Shown: piece after piece, positions 1 through 9,350 of the stretch
Position numbering within the stretch: position 1 is the first letter of the stretch
Layout of the letters: every line of letters begins with the position of its first letter
NCBI GenBank assembly: GCA_040367435.1
Contig: BAABWY010000004.1
Coordinates: 248,001 to 312,000 of the forward strand
Length of the DNA: 64,000 bases
Origin: Hyphomicrobiales bacterium 4NK60-0047b
GTDB taxonomy: Bacteria > Pseudomonadota > Alphaproteobacteria > Rhizobiales > HXMU1428-3
Direction of reading: 5' to 3'
Notes under the pieces: generated by a model
Seen by the model: only the letters and a program-made list of their open reading frames with translations
What the model was told of the DNA's origin: nothing
Database searches by the model: none
Made by a program: the position numbers and the translations under genes

Positions 1-2165
1 CCAAGGGAATAACCGGCCATGATTTGGGCGATTTGCATCACCTGTTCCTGATAGATGATCACACCATATGTTTCTTCCAAGACAGGCTTGAGCATATCGT
101 GATAATAATCGGGCTCTTCATCACCTTGCTTTCTGGCGATGTAGGTTGGGATGTTATCCATAGGACCAGGTCGATAGAGAGACACCATCGCAATGATGTC
201 TTCAAATCTATCGGGGCGTAGTTTTTTCAAACTATCGCGCATGCCCGTACTCTCCAACTGGAACACCCCAATGGTTTCCCCTTTGGCCAAGAGTTCATAA
301 CTAGCTTTATCATCAAGGGGTAGATTTGGTATGTCGAGCTCAGTTCCGTTTGCCTCTATGAATTCCCTAGCCTTTTCAATGACGGTGAGGGTTTTTAGGC
401 CGAGAAAGTCAAACTTCACGAGGCCAGCTGGTTCTACCCATTTCATATTGAACTGGGTAACCGGGATGTCTGATTTCGGGTCACGGTATAAGGGGACTAG
501 CTGGGTTAGAGGGCGGTCACCGATAACCACGCCGGCAGCGTGAGTTGAGGCGTGGCGATAGAGCCCTTCTAGTTTTAAAGCAATGGTAAGGAGTTCATCG
601 ACGACTTTTTCCGAGCGTCTTGCTTCGGCTAATTTGGGTTCTTCTATTAGTGCTTCGCTTAGTGTGCAGGGATTAGCCGGATTATTAGGAACCATTTTAC
701 AAAGACGGTCTACCTGACCATAGGGCATGGATAAAACACGGCCAACGTCGCGTAGCACAGCACGTGCTTGTAATTTACCGAAGGTAATGATTTGGGCGAC
801 TTTATCATCGCCATATTTTTGCTGCACATAACGGATCACCTCATCGCGCCTTGTTTGGCAAAAATCGATGTCAAAGTCGGGCATGGACACCCGTTCTGGA
901 TTAAGGAAACGTTCGAACAGAAGACCGAACCTTAAGGGGTCAAGGTCTGTAATGGTGAGGACCCAGGCAACAACTGAACCCGCACCAGAACCACGACCAG
1001 GCCCAACTGCGATATTATTATTTTTCGACCACTGGATGAAGTCCGCAACAATTAGGAAGTAGCCAGGGAATTTCATGGAGATGATGATATCCAGCTCGAA
1101 ATTAAGCCGATCAACATAATCTTTCTTCGTCATGTCTTCCGGCATTGAGATTTGAGAGAGGCGATCTTCTAACCCTTTTTCAGCAAGATCTCTTAGAGCT
1201 TTTGCCTCTGCTTCAAGTTTTTCTTCATTATCCATTTGCTCATCACTGCTGAGATAGTTTGGCAGGATGGGGGCGTGAGTTGTAGGACGGTAAGAGCAAC
1301 GCTTGGCGATTTCAATTGTGTTTTCGATGGCTTCTGGAATGTCTTTAAACAGTTCCGCCATTTGACGAGATGATTTTAAATGGTGGTCTGGAGTTAATCG
1401 CCGTCTTTCATCTTCAGACACATAAGCGCCGTCCGCGACACAAATCAGAGCATCGTGTGCTTCGTAATCTTCACGTTTATCAAAATAGGCTTCATTTGTC
1501 GCAACGAGGGGGATGTCCAGAGCGTAGGCGGTCTCGATTAGGTTTTGTTCTCTTCTCTTTTCACTTGGCCGGCCATGTCTTTGCAGCTCAATATAAAACC
1601 TGTCTTTGAATGTTTCTTTGAGTAATGCCGCCCATTTACCAGCCAAGTCAGCCTGATTGTTTTTAATAGCGAGGTCTAATGGTCCGTCTTCGCCGCCGCT
1701 TAAAAGAATGAGCCCTTCAGAATGATCACTTAAAAATTCATAGGTGATAAATGGATCTGTTTCCCCGGCCGTATCGAGAAAGGCAATACTTGTTAAGGCC
1801 ATGAGGTTCTGATAGCCCCTCTCATTTTGAGCTATGAGAGCAATTTCTCCATCCGTCTTATGGGTTTCTTGAGCCTTTTCAAAGACAGATTTTTTGGCTT
1901 CACCCTCTAGTGACGGCATTTTAATGGCTAGTGTACAACCTATGAGAGGTTGAACGCCTTTACCGACACATTTTTCAGAGAACTCAAGCGCTCCAAACAG
2001 GTTGTTCGTATCTGTGAGACCAAGTGCTGGCATTTTTTCATCAACAGCATAATTAACTAAGCGCTCAACTGGTAGCGCGCCTTCTAACAAGCTATAGGCT
2101 GAGTGCACTCTGAGGTGAATGAACTTCGGGGTATTGCCTGATATTTTTACTCTTGAATTTACCAT
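1..2165 (-). CDS. dnaE: DNA polymerase III subunit alpha (N-terminal part, runs off window)
   Basis: Replicative DNA polymerase, catalytic subunit of the Pol III holoenzyme. About 721 N-terminal codons are present and the C-terminus lies beyond the left edge. The ATG at 2163-2165 opens a PHP domain (reads [18 protein letters not shown]). The catalytic motif PDFDIDF is read near position 880, about residue 428, and the QEQVMQIAQ helix is at the window edge. The alpha chains of this family are about 1100-1200 residues, so about a third is missing only because of the window boundary. The frame is uninterrupted. The upstream region holds the structured repeat at 2.3 kb. Confidence 0.96.
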   Translation of the reverse strand, partial: MVNSRVKISGNTPKFIHLRVHSAYSLLEGALPVERLVNYAVDEKMPALGLTDTNNLFGALEFSEKCVGKGVQPLIGCTLAIKMPSLEGEAKKSVFEKAQETHKTDGEIALIAQNERGYQNLMALTSIAFLDTAGETDPFITYEFLSDHSEGLILLSGGEDGPLDLAIKNNQADLAGKWAALLKETFKDRFYIELQRHGRPSEKRREQNLIETAYALDIPLVATNEAYFDKREDYEAHDALICVADGAYVSEDERRRLTPDHHLKSSRQMAELFKDIPEAIENTIEIAKRCSYRPTTHAPILPNYLSSDEQMDNEEKLEAEAKALRDLAEKGLEDRLSQISMPEDMTKKDYVDRLNFELDIIISMKFPGYFLIVADFIQWSKNNNIAVGPGRGSGAGSVVAWVLTITDLDPLRFGLLFERFLNPERVSMPDFDIDFCQTRRDEVIRYVQQKYGDDKVAQIITFGKLQARAVLRDVGRVLSMPYGQVDRLCKMVPNNPANPCTLSEALIEEPKLAEARRSEKVVDELLTIALKLEGLYRHASTHAAGVVIGDRPLTQLVPLYRDPKSDIPVTQFNMKWVEPAGLVKFDFLGLKTLTVIEKAREFIEANGTELDIPNLPLDDKASYELLAKGETIGVFQLESTGMRDSLKKLRPDRFEDIIAMVSLYRPGPMDNIPTYIARKQGDEEPDYYHDMLKPVLEETYGVIIYQEQVMQIAQIMAGYSL

Positions 2166-2280
2166 TCGTATCTCATTACGTTTTTAGTGATTTCAAACTC
2201 TGAAACTTCAATATTATAGCTTTCTCAACGTTTGAGGTTCTTTCTATGCTCCTAACTCACATCTTTTTCGCTCTGTTTTC

Positions 2281-2500
2281 TCTCACGGCTATTCCAAGCG
2301 CTTTTAAGTGGCACTTCAGTTGCCCACTAGCAACCGTGCTTAAGTGGCACTTCAGTTGCCAACTAGCAACCGTGCTGAAGCGCTTGGGCCTCCGAGGGGC
2401 GGTGCTAGGCACCGGGCTTCGCTCATGCTTCGCCATGTCCTTCAGCCCAAAAGGGGCTGAACTCCTTCTTCGTATATCCTTTTATGCGCTAGTTGTTGGT
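2281..2500. repeat. Structured intergenic repeat, locus A (multi-hairpin scaffold with nested hairpins)
   Basis: This 466-base gap between dnaE and the next gene contains a complex repeat. Conserved blocks TCTCACGGCTATTC (2281-2294), GGCCTCCGA (2387-2395), CATGTCC (2434-2440) and CTTCTTCGTATAT (2465-2477) recur in the same order at 5.1 kb. Stems: CCAAGCGCTT 2294-2303 with 2378-2387; CGGTGC 2400-2405 with 2409-2414; TTCAGCCC 2441-2448 with 2454-2461. Inside the loop of the first stem lie two 36-bp direct repeats (2306-2341, 2342-2377), each a hairpin with GCAC/GTGC and GTTGC/GCAAC stems around a TTCA/C internal loop. A further GTTGC/GCAAC hairpin is near 2500. The 117-codon frame through it is judged spurious. 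Confidence 0.85.
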
Positions 2501-2631
2501 TGCCTACGAGCAACTGCTTATGAAAAATTCTCCCTTGGTCCTATTGAGTTTTATCAAAGACGCCCTCATATTGATGTATGTAATATGCATTATATATGAA
2601 TTTCAAAATTATCAAACAAAGGATCAAGTCA

Positions 2632-3009
2632 ATGTCAGACGTTTTAATGGATAAAGCTTCTCATGACAGCTCTTACGACGCTGCTCAAATTGGGCATAAC
2701 TCTGACGATGTTAATATCGAATTTGTAGTCAAAGGCTTTAACAGCATCACTCCTTTTGTTGCCAAAAACGGAGCCCCTTTGCCTATGAAAATGAAGGCTG
2801 GTTCGACTTTACGTGATTTGGTTGAAGCTTTGGGAATTCCAAAAGATAAAATCTTTCTTGCTATGAAAAATGGTCGTGATGTTACCAAAGGAATTTATCC
2901 GGCTAACAATCCAAAATGCAATTTTGAAGTTACCATTGATGAAGGGGACCATATTTCATTTTCTGGTCCTGTTCCCTATAGCTATGGGTATGGCTCAGCG
3001 GTTGTATAA
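2632..3009 (+). CDS. Small ubiquitin-fold (ThiS/MoaD-like) protein, function unknown
   Basis: A 125-residue protein. The ATG at 2632 is preferred to an in-frame ATG at 2596 because AAAGGA lies about nine bases before it. Residues 40-120 look like a beta-grasp domain (strand, then AGSTLRDLVEALGIP helix, FLAMKNGRDV, DEGDHISFSGPV), the pattern of MoaD/ThiS sulfur carriers and small modifiers. The chain ends GYGSAVV and not in the double glycine needed for adenylation, so a sulfur-carrier role is doubtful. The first 35 residues are polar and probably disordered. It stands alone on the plus strand, converging on lolD with about 20 bases between stops. The fold call is inferred from pattern only. 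Confidence 0.6.
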   Translation: MSDVLMDKASHDSSYDAAQIGHNSDDVNIEFVVKGFNSITPFVAKNGAPLPMKMKAGSTLRDLVEALGIPKDKIFLAMKNGRDVTKGIYPANNPKCNFEVTIDEGDHISFSGPVPYSYGYGSAVV

Positions 3010-3028
3010 AGTTTAGCTATTTCTGAAA

Positions 3029-3793
3029 TTACTGCTGCTGTTGTTGCTGTGGGACATAAGAATAGAGTTTGCCATCTTGCATCTGAAGCACACGATCCAT
3101 TCGATTTGCTAACTCTAGATTATGAGTAGCGATGATCGCGGCAAGACCAGTTTGCCGGATTAGGCCAATGAGAGACTGAAACACCCGCTCAGCTGTATTT
3201 GGATCAAGATTTCCTGTTGGTTCATCAGCAAGTAAGAGTGTTGGCTCATTGGCAATGGCTCTGGCTATTGCAACTCTTTGCTGCTCGCCGCCGGACATCG
3301 CATTTGGGCGGTGCCCTACTCTTTCCTGAAGACCTAGAAATTCTAAAATGACTTTTGCCCGTGCCTCAGCTGTTTTACGAGAATGACCATTGATCAATTG
3401 TGGAATAATCACATTTTCAAGGGCGCTGAATTCTGGCAGGAGTTGATGAAACTGATAAACAAAACCAATATCGCTTCTGCGAATGGCTGTGCGCTCTGCA
3501 TCATCAAAATTAGTGCAATCTTGTCCGTTTAAATAAACCTTGCCGTTGTCCGCTTTGTCCAGCATTCCTAGAATATGCAGTAAGGATGATTTACCTGAGC
3601 CAGATGGCCCAACAAGCGCGATAGCTTCTCCTTTGAATATATCAGCAGAGATTGAATTTAAAACCTGAATTTCTCTTGTGCCCTGATGATATGTTTTTGT
3701 TATATCTCGGATAGCAAGGATTGGTTTTGGCTGCTCTTTGGGCTGTTCTGTGTAGTGTTGCTGCTCTTGGTTTGTTTGATAATAATCACTCAT
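3029..3793 (-). CDS. lolD: Lipoprotein-releasing ABC transporter ATP-binding protein LolD
   Basis: ATPase of the LolCDE complex, which extracts mature lipoproteins from the inner membrane for delivery to LolA. Walker A GPSGSGKS is at residues 62-69, the signature SGGEQQRVAIARA and Walker B LLLADEP follow, and the switch histidine is in IIATHNLE. The chosen ATG at 3791-3793 overlaps the lolC stop by 8 bases (ATGAGTGA), typical of translational coupling; a start 12 codons upstream would lie inside lolC. The protein has a polar glutamine-rich N-terminal extension and ends in six consecutive glutamines, both unusual for LolD. Confidence 0.94.
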   Translation of the reverse strand: MSDYYQTNQEQQHYTEQPKEQPKPILAIRDITKTYHQGTREIQVLNSISADIFKGEAIALVGPSGSGKSSLLHILGMLDKADNGKVYLNGQDCTNFDDAERTAIRRSDIGFVYQFHQLLPEFSALENVIIPQLINGHSRKTAEARAKVILEFLGLQERVGHRPNAMSGGEQQRVAIARAIANEPTLLLADEPTGNLDPNTAERVFQSLIGLIRQTGLAAIIATHNLELANRMDRVLQMQDGKLYSYVPQQQQQQ

Positions 3794-5087
3794 AACGTAG
3801 TGCCTCCACAGGATCGAGACTAGCTGCACGCCAAGCAGGGTATATCGTTGCCAGGAATGAAAGTATTAGCGCAACGATGACAATGATTGTTGTCTCTACA
3901 GGATCCATTTTTGCTGGAAGTTTTGATAAGATCTGAATTTCCGGATTAATTCGAACACCTGTGGCCCAGCCGATAAAATTTTGAATTGCATCTATGTTCA
4001 AGCATATGGTGACGCCAAGGATAAGACCTAAGACGGTGCCACAGACGCCTATGAATGAGCCCGTTGTCATGAACACTCGCATGATGGCGCCTCTTGTTGC
4101 TCCCATAGTTCGAAGTACTGCAATGTCTTTTGTTTTCACCTTTACCAACATAACCATGCTGGAGATGATATTTAACGCGGCGACGAATACCACAAGGCTG
4201 ACAATGATGAACATCATGTTCCTCTCAATAGCTAAAACGCTAAAGAGTTTTGCGTTGCGCTGTTTCCAGGTTGAGAGATTGGTATCATTGCCTGCAGCTT
4301 TTGCGATGTCTTGTTCGATGAATTCCACTTGCTTTGGTTTATTCACCATAACTTCAAGAGCTGAGACTTGCCGCTTTTTTGAAAAGAACTTTTGAGCTTG
4401 ATCAAGAGGCATGAAGAGGACTTTTAAATCATATTCATAAATCCCCACCTCAAAGATGGCTGATATACGATATGGTTTTACTCTGGGTGTGGTACCAAAT
4501 GGTGTTTTTGCTCCCCTTAGGGTAACAATGTTTATTTTGTCACCAACGCGGACACCTAATACATTGGCAAGGCGGCTACCAATAATAATGCCTTTGTCAT
4601 CTTTAAAATTATCCAATGTGCCTGAGACTAAATTTGATGAAACTGTTGCTAGCTTATTGAGATCTTCGGCGCGAATACCGCGTACATTGCCAAAATATTC
4701 TTGATATTTAGATGTCACCATAACTTGGCCGTCAATAACTGGAATGACTGCTTTTACACCTGGAACGGTTTTGATTTTACTTGCGACATCATCAAAAGTT
4801 GTGAAAGGTTTACCAAACTGTTGAATGACAACATGGCCATTCATATCAAGAATGTTTTTGTATAATGTATCTCTAAATCCATTCATAACCCCCAAAACAA
4901 CAATTAGAGCTGTTACTCCTAAGGCAATACCTAGAAGAGTGAGAATGGCAATCACTGAGATGAAGCCTTCTCCCTTTGGTGGACGAAGATATCTAAATGA
5001 AATCATGCGCTCAAAAGAAGAAAACGGCATAGTTACAGCGCTTTTTGTGCGTTTTTTTACTTGCTTTACGCTCACCGTTTCATTCAT
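3786..5087 (-). CDS. lolC: Lipoprotein-releasing ABC transporter permease LolC/LolE family
   Basis: Membrane subunit of the lipoprotein-releasing transporter; 433 residues. The N-terminus carries the family signature FSSFERMISFRYLRPPKGEGF followed by the first membrane segment (about residues 40-65), then a large periplasmic MacB-like domain (about 70-285) and three C-terminal segments ending DPVEALRYE. One LolC/E gene is present, consistent with the alphaproteobacterial arrangement of a single permease with lolD. It is cotranscribed with lolD. A repeat element lies about 25 bases upstream of its start, in what would be the leader. Confidence 0.93.
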   Translation of the reverse strand: MNETVSVKQVKKRTKSAVTMPFSSFERMISFRYLRPPKGEGFISVIAILTLLGIALGVTALIVVLGVMNGFRDTLYKNILDMNGHVVIQQFGKPFTTFDDVASKIKTVPGVKAVIPVIDGQVMVTSKYQEYFGNVRGIRAEDLNKLATVSSNLVSGTLDNFKDDKGIIIGSRLANVLGVRVGDKINIVTLRGAKTPFGTTPRVKPYRISAIFEVGIYEYDLKVLFMPLDQAQKFFSKKRQVSALEVMVNKPKQVEFIEQDIAKAAGNDTNLSTWKQRNAKLFSVLAIERNMMFIIVSLVVFVAALNIISSMVMLVKVKTKDIAVLRTMGATRGAIMRVFMTTGSFIGVCGTVLGLILGVTICLNIDAIQNFIGWATGVRINPEIQILSKLPAKMDPVETTIIVIVALILSFLATIYPAWRAASLDPVEALRYE

Positions 5088-5110
5088 TGATCTTTGTTCT
5101 CATTTTATTT

Positions 5111-5240
5111 TCTCACGGCTATTCTATGAGCTGAAGCTCATAGGCCTCCGATGGGCGGCGCTTGCGCCGGACGTCTTTGACGTCATGTCCCTCAGCCTTG
5201 AAAGGGGCTGAGCTTCTTCTTCGTATATAACTTTATGTGC
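5111..5240. repeat. Structured intergenic repeat, locus B (four-hairpin scaffold)
   Basis: Second copy of the locus A scaffold, in the gap between proS and lolC. The conserved blocks occur at 5111-5124, 5143-5151, 5184-5190 and 5216-5228. Stems: TATGAGC 5125-5131 with 5136-5142 around a TGAA loop; CGGCGC 5156-5161 with 5164-5169; GACGTC 5170-5175 with 5179-5184; CTCAGCC 5191-5197 with 5206-5212. Stem sequences differ from locus A while pairing is kept (T-A versus C-G in stems two and four). Here the first stem has a four-base loop, where locus A carries two inserted hairpins. The rest of the 304-base gap (5241-5391) is AT-rich with a weak TAGCTA inverted repeat. Confidence 0.85.
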
Positions 5241-5391
5241 TCATTAACTATTAGCCGCCAATAAGGTATCCACACTTATTATACTCTTCTAGTTGCCAAT
5301 AAACAGGGCCTTTTATTTACTTGAATAGTCCAATAGCTAAATGATAGCTAATCCAAAATTGTGTTCTTGTTTAGATCTCACACCAGAGCTA

Positions 5392-6711
5392 TTAACGGCC
5401 TATTTTGTTGATAGCATCTTCAAATGACAACTCTTCGCGTTCACCTGAATTTCTATATTTAATTTCTACAATACCATTTTTCACGCCTTTTGGCCCTACG
5501 ATCATGTGTACGGGTAAACCAATGAGATCCATGGTTTTGAATTTGCCACCGGCGCGTTCATTTGTATCGTCTAGTAAGCAATCAAGGCCTTTTTGTTGTA
5601 AGCTTTGATATATATTATTAGCGGCTTTGTCTGTTTCTTCATCACCAGGTTTTAAATTAATGATGCCTACATCAAACGGGGCCACTGTTTTTGGCCAGAT
5701 GATGCCGTTTTCATCATGGCTTGCCTCTATGATGGCGCCCATTAAACGGGACACACCAATACCATATGAGCCCATTTGAAGGGCAATCAACTTTCCGTCA
5801 GGCCCCTGAACTTCACATTTCATTGGTTTTGAGTATTTATCTCCAAAATAGAAGATATGGCCAACTTCGATACCCCGGGCACTGACCTGATTTTCTTTGC
5901 TCACGTCAGTATCGAATTTCTCAACATTATGCATTTCTTCTGTTGCTGCATAATGAGATGTCCAATTTTCTATAATCTGGCTAAGATCACTGTCGAAATC
6001 AACTGTTTCATCCGGCACCGGCATATCTATCAATTGTTGATCACAAAAGACTTCACTCTCACCGGTCTCAGCTAACAATATGAATTCATGGCTCAAGTCA
6101 CCACCAATTGGACCTGTATCAGCTTTCATAGGGATGGCTTTAACACCTAAGCGCTCAAATGTGCGTAAATATGCGACAAACATTTTTTGATATGATTTTC
6201 TGGCTTCTTCTTCTGATAGATCAAAAGAATAGGCATCTTTCATCAAAAACTCACGGCCGCGCATAACTCCAAAGCGAGGACGAATTTCATCTCTAAACTT
6301 CCATTGCACATGATAAAGGGTTTTTGGGCAATCTTTGTATGATTTCACACTGTCTCTGAAGATTTGCGTGATTAATTCTTCGTTTGTTGGCCCAAACAGC
6401 AATTCTCTATCATGACGGTCTGTGATGCGCAGCATTTCCTTGCCATAGTCATCATAACGGCCACTTTCACGCCAGATATCTGCTTGCTGGATTGTGGGCA
6501 TTAGCAATTCAACAGCCCCGGCTCTATTTTGTTCTTCTCTCACGATATTTTCGATTTTACGAAGAACTTTTAGGCCTAATGGCAACCATGAATATATGCC
6601 TGCCGCTGACTGGCGAATGAGGCCAGCCCGCAACATGAGTTGATGAGACACAATTTCAGCACTTGCTGGCACATCTCTTAGGACAGGCAGAAAGAATTGG
6701 CTTAAGCGCAT
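5392..6711 (-). CDS. proS: Proline--tRNA ligase (short alphaproteobacterial form)
   Basis: Class II synthetase that charges tRNA-Pro. At 439 residues it is the short form without the large editing insertion found in the roughly 570-residue enterobacterial enzyme. Visible signatures are [14 protein letters not shown] near residue 33 (motif 1), motif 2 around [25 protein letters not shown], and motif 3 around [14 protein letters not shown], followed by an anticodon-binding domain. The ATG at 6709-6711 follows a GGGAG ribosome site. It stands alone between the DUF1467 terminator and the locus B repeat. Confidence 0.96.
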   Translation of the reverse strand: MRLSQFFLPVLRDVPASAEIVSHQLMLRAGLIRQSAAGIYSWLPLGLKVLRKIENIVREEQNRAGAVELLMPTIQQADIWRESGRYDDYGKEMLRITDRHDRELLFGPTNEELITQIFRDSVKSYKDCPKTLYHVQWKFRDEIRPRFGVMRGREFLMKDAYSFDLSEEEARKSYQKMFVAYLRTFERLGVKAIPMKADTGPIGGDLSHEFILLAETGESEVFCDQQLIDMPVPDETVDFDSDLSQIIENWTSHYAATEEMHNVEKFDTDVSKENQVSARGIEVGHIFYFGDKYSKPMKCEVQGPDGKLIALQMGSYGIGVSRLMGAIIEASHDENGIIWPKTVAPFDVGIINLKPGDEETDKAANNIYQSLQQKGLDCLLDDTNERAGGKFKTMDLIGLPVHMIVGPKGVKNGIVEIKYRNSGEREELSFEDAINKIGR

Positions 6712-6774
6712 GTTTGATCGCTCCCAGAGGTTTTAGTTATGTTAGCTTTATAAGTTAAGCTGCCTTTCGGCAAA

Positions 6775-6870
6775 TAGAAAAACCAACTCAGTTCGTTTGA
6801 AATTTAATTTTGCACAGAGTTGGTTCATAGAATTAACTTAAGTTCAGTTTGATAGTGCTGAACTTAAGTT
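6775..6870 (-). terminator. Intrinsic terminator plus second perfect inverted repeat downstream of DUF1467 gene
   Basis: Two consecutive hairpins follow the DUF1467 stop. The first is a perfect 13-bp inverted repeat, AACTTAAGTTCAG at 6835-6847 with its complement at 6858-6870. The second pairs AACCAACTC (6781-6789) with GAGTTGGTT (6817-6825) and on the minus strand runs into TTTTTCTATTT, so it should terminate the rnj-independent mce-DUF1467 transcript. The first lacks a T-run and may be an RNA-stabilising stem or an operator for proS. Confidence 0.75.
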
Positions 6871-6872
6871 GT

Positions 6873-7139
6873 CTAATCAAATCTTGGCAAAAATGGAATA
6901 TCATCAACTGAAATCAGATTATACGTATAAACTGAATAGACGATAGCAAACAAGATGCCTGCTATAATCGATGTTATGAGTGCCTTTTTTAACATGTGTG
7001 GCACTGCAGGGGCACTTTCAACTGAACCAGGGACAACATCGCCGTCCTCTTCTTGTGTTTTCACTCCAAATGGTAACACCATAAATAGGGTCAACCACCA
7101 AATAATGAAATAGGTCGCAATTGAAAGACTTAAGCTCAT
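6873..7139 (-). CDS. DUF1467 family small inner-membrane protein
   Basis: An 88-residue protein with two predicted membrane helices (about residues 4-24 and 52-74) and the PFGVKTQEE segment between them that marks the DUF1467 family, which is widespread in Rhizobiales. Its ATG directly abuts the TAA of the epimerase gene, so the two are translationally coupled. The function of the family is not established. Confidence 0.85.
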   Translation of the reverse strand: MSLSLSIATYFIIWWLTLFMVLPFGVKTQEEDGDVVPGSVESAPAVPHMLKKALITSIIAGILFAIVYSVYTYNLISVDDIPFLPRFD

Positions 7140-7544
7140 TTACGCTTCCTCTAATTCAACTAATGTTCCGCAGAAATCTTTTGGATGCAGAAATAAAACC
7201 GGTTTACCGTGTGCGCCAATTTTAGGGTCACCGCTTCCTAGTACTCTAGCGCCTTCACCTTTTAGCTTATCTCTGGCTTCAATGATATTATCAACTTCAT
7301 AGCAAATATGGTGAATACCACCGCTTGGGTTTTTCTCTAGAAAACCATTAATTGGACTATCTTCGCCTAGAGGTTCTAATAGCTCAATTTTTGTATTTGG
7401 CAACTCAATAAAGATCGTAGACACACCATGATCCGGCTGCTCTTCTTTTGCAGAAAGTGTAGCGCCAAGGCTAGCACGATAGGTGTTTGCTGCAGCTTCA
7501 ATATCTGGTACTGCGATGGCTACATGATTCAAACGTCCGATCAT
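7140..7544 (-). CDS. mce: Methylmalonyl-CoA epimerase
   Basis: Interconverts (R)- and (S)-methylmalonyl-CoA in the propionate to succinyl-CoA pathway. A 134-residue vicinal-oxygen-chelate protein with two paired beta-alpha-beta units. Metal-binding residues fit His7 in NHVAIAVPD, His in GIHHICYEV and Glu in the C-terminal GTLVELEEA. AAGGACACAG precedes the ATG. No mutase gene is in the window; the gene's place between rnj and DUF1467 is the usual rhizobial context. Confidence 0.92.
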   Translation of the reverse strand: MIGRLNHVAIAVPDIEAAANTYRASLGATLSAKEEQPDHGVSTIFIELPNTKIELLEPLGEDSPINGFLEKNPSGGIHHICYEVDNIIEARDKLKGEGARVLGSGDPKIGAHGKPVLFLHPKDFCGTLVELEEA

Positions 7545-7644
7545 TTCTGTGTCCTTTTTTGTTTTTTAAATCGTTAATAATCTTTGATTGGATGATCTAA
7601 TCCAGAAAGAGGCTTTCTGTCTAGAAAATTAGCTCATTAATCTA

Positions 7645-9324
7645 TTATATTTGGTGCAAATGGATGGTTACAACTGGTTTTTTGCCCCAATATTCGTTCA
7701 AAGCTGAGCGGACACTGCGCCTCAAAGCTTCTTTTAATGTCTTTTTATCCGATCGCCTCTTTGCTGGGATGCTTTTAAATGTGCCATTTACTGCTTTTTC
7801 AATGATTTCCTGCATTTCCCCGCTCTCTTGTTCATGAGGAACACCTAGTTCTGACCAACTTGGGCTTGAGATAAGATTTCCCTTACCATCAATCACGCAT
7901 GAAACTGTCACACAGCCAAGAGTTGATATTTTTCGGCGAACACGAATGGCCAGATCATCTTCGAGTATAAAATGCCCATCTCGATAAAGGCGGCCATTGG
8001 GGACCTCATCTATAATCTTGGGATCTTGCGGTAGAATAGACAGCATATCACCATTTTTGATCAATTGTACTTTCTCAATATTTTGGCTTTTCCCAAAAGC
8101 GGCTTGTGATCTTAGATGATGTTCTTCACCGTGTACTGGCACCAAAACATTTGGCTTTACCCAACTGTAAAGCCTTTCCAACTCGCCGCGTCTTGGGTGC
8201 CCTGTTACGTGAACAGGTTTATCACTTTCAGTGATGATGTTTAAGTTCTGCGCGGCCAGGAGATTAATGACATAGCCGACCGACCTCTCATTACCAGGAA
8301 TTGTTCGGGAGGAAAAAATTACTGTGTCTTTGGGCTTTAGTTTGATTTTTGGGTGACTGCCCTCAGCAATTCGAGCTAACGCGGCACGCCCTTCTCCTTG
8401 ACTACCGGTTGCTAAGACAACACATTCTTTTGCTGGCAAGTGCTGGTAATCTTCGTCTGAAAGAAAGTTATAATCTTCTGGAATATAACCGGTTTCTTTG
8501 GCAATCCCGACGACACGATCTAGCGCCCGGCCAGCTAAAATCACATAGCGCCCAGCTTTATAGGCTGCTTCTGCAACTGATTTTATTCGTGCGACGTTTG
8601 ATGCGAAAGTTGTGACAACGACACGTTGTTTTTCTTCAGCTATAATCTCTTCAAGAGTTTTAGCTACATCAACTTCAGATATGGAAGACCCTTCGCGGGT
8701 TGCATTGGTTGAGTCGCAAACCAAAACATCGATGCCTTCATCGCCTAATTTTTTCAAACGGCTTTCATCAGTTGGCGGGCCAACTATAGGATCTGGATCA
8801 AGTTTCCAGTCTCCGGTGTGAAAGAGAGTTCCGACATCTGTTTTTATGTGAAGTCCTAATGGTTCTGGAATTGAATGCGCCATATCAACCATTTCAATGG
8901 AGAAAGGCCCTAAATCAAATTTTGCACGTCTTGGAACTTCTTTAATCGGTACAAAGCCATCCATACCGTCTCGTGCTAATTTTGCTTTTAACATCGACGC
9001 TGTAAACGGCGTTGCGTAAATTGGGACTTCTAAATTTTCCCAAAGATCAGGTATTGCACCATAGTGATCCTCATGGGCATGAGTTAGGATGATAGCTTCA
9101 ATATTATGCTTTTCATTTTCTGCAAATGTTATATCCGGCACAATGATTTCAATGCCCGGCTCTCTTGGCCCTGCAAAAGTTAGCCCCAGATCTACCATGA
9201 TCCATTTATAATCGCCTGGAAGGCCATAGCCATACATCATGCAATTCATGCCGATTTCACCAACACCACCTAATGGAACCATAACCATTTCAGCTTTGGG
9301 GGTGTCCGATTTTTTATCACTCAT
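7645..9324 (-). CDS. rnj: Ribonuclease J
   Basis: Metallo-beta-lactamase/beta-CASP ribonuclease that acts as a 5'-3' exonuclease and endonuclease in RNA maturation and turnover. About 559 residues. The zinc motif HAHEDH is at residues 82-87, further ligands are in the FHTGDWKLD and VCDSTN regions, and the C-terminal beta-CASP motifs (GHPRRGEL, VPVHGEEHHL) are present. The ATG at 9322-9324 is preferred over an upstream in-frame TTG at 9343-9345, because AAAGGA sits about 13 bases before it and the protein then begins MSDKKSD. It starts 26 bases after birA. Confidence 0.95.
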   Translation of the reverse strand: MSDKKSDTPKAEMVMVPLGGVGEIGMNCMMYGYGLPGDYKWIMVDLGLTFAGPREPGIEIIVPDITFAENEKHNIEAIILTHAHEDHYGAIPDLWENLEVPIYATPFTASMLKAKLARDGMDGFVPIKEVPRRAKFDLGPFSIEMVDMAHSIPEPLGLHIKTDVGTLFHTGDWKLDPDPIVGPPTDESRLKKLGDEGIDVLVCDSTNATREGSSISEVDVAKTLEEIIAEEKQRVVVTTFASNVARIKSVAEAAYKAGRYVILAGRALDRVVGIAKETGYIPEDYNFLSDEDYQHLPAKECVVLATGSQGEGRAALARIAEGSHPKIKLKPKDTVIFSSRTIPGNERSVGYVINLLAAQNLNIITESDKPVHVTGHPRRGELERLYSWVKPNVLVPVHGEEHHLRSQAAFGKSQNIEKVQLIKNGDMLSILPQDPKIIDEVPNGRLYRDGHFILEDDLAIRVRRKISTLGCVTVSCVIDGKGNLISSPSWSELGVPHEQESGEMQEIIEKAVNGTFKSIPAKRRSDKKTLKEALRRSVRSALNEYWGKKPVVTIHLHQI

Positions 9325-9350
9325 ATTGTGAGCTATTCCTTTCAAGGCAA

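Noticed and set aside
2246-2599. 117-codon plus-strand frame at 2246-2599
   Set aside because: It lies over the structured repeat, its peptide repeats mirror the DNA hairpin units, it has no ribosome site, and its counterpart at 5.1 kb is not an open frame.
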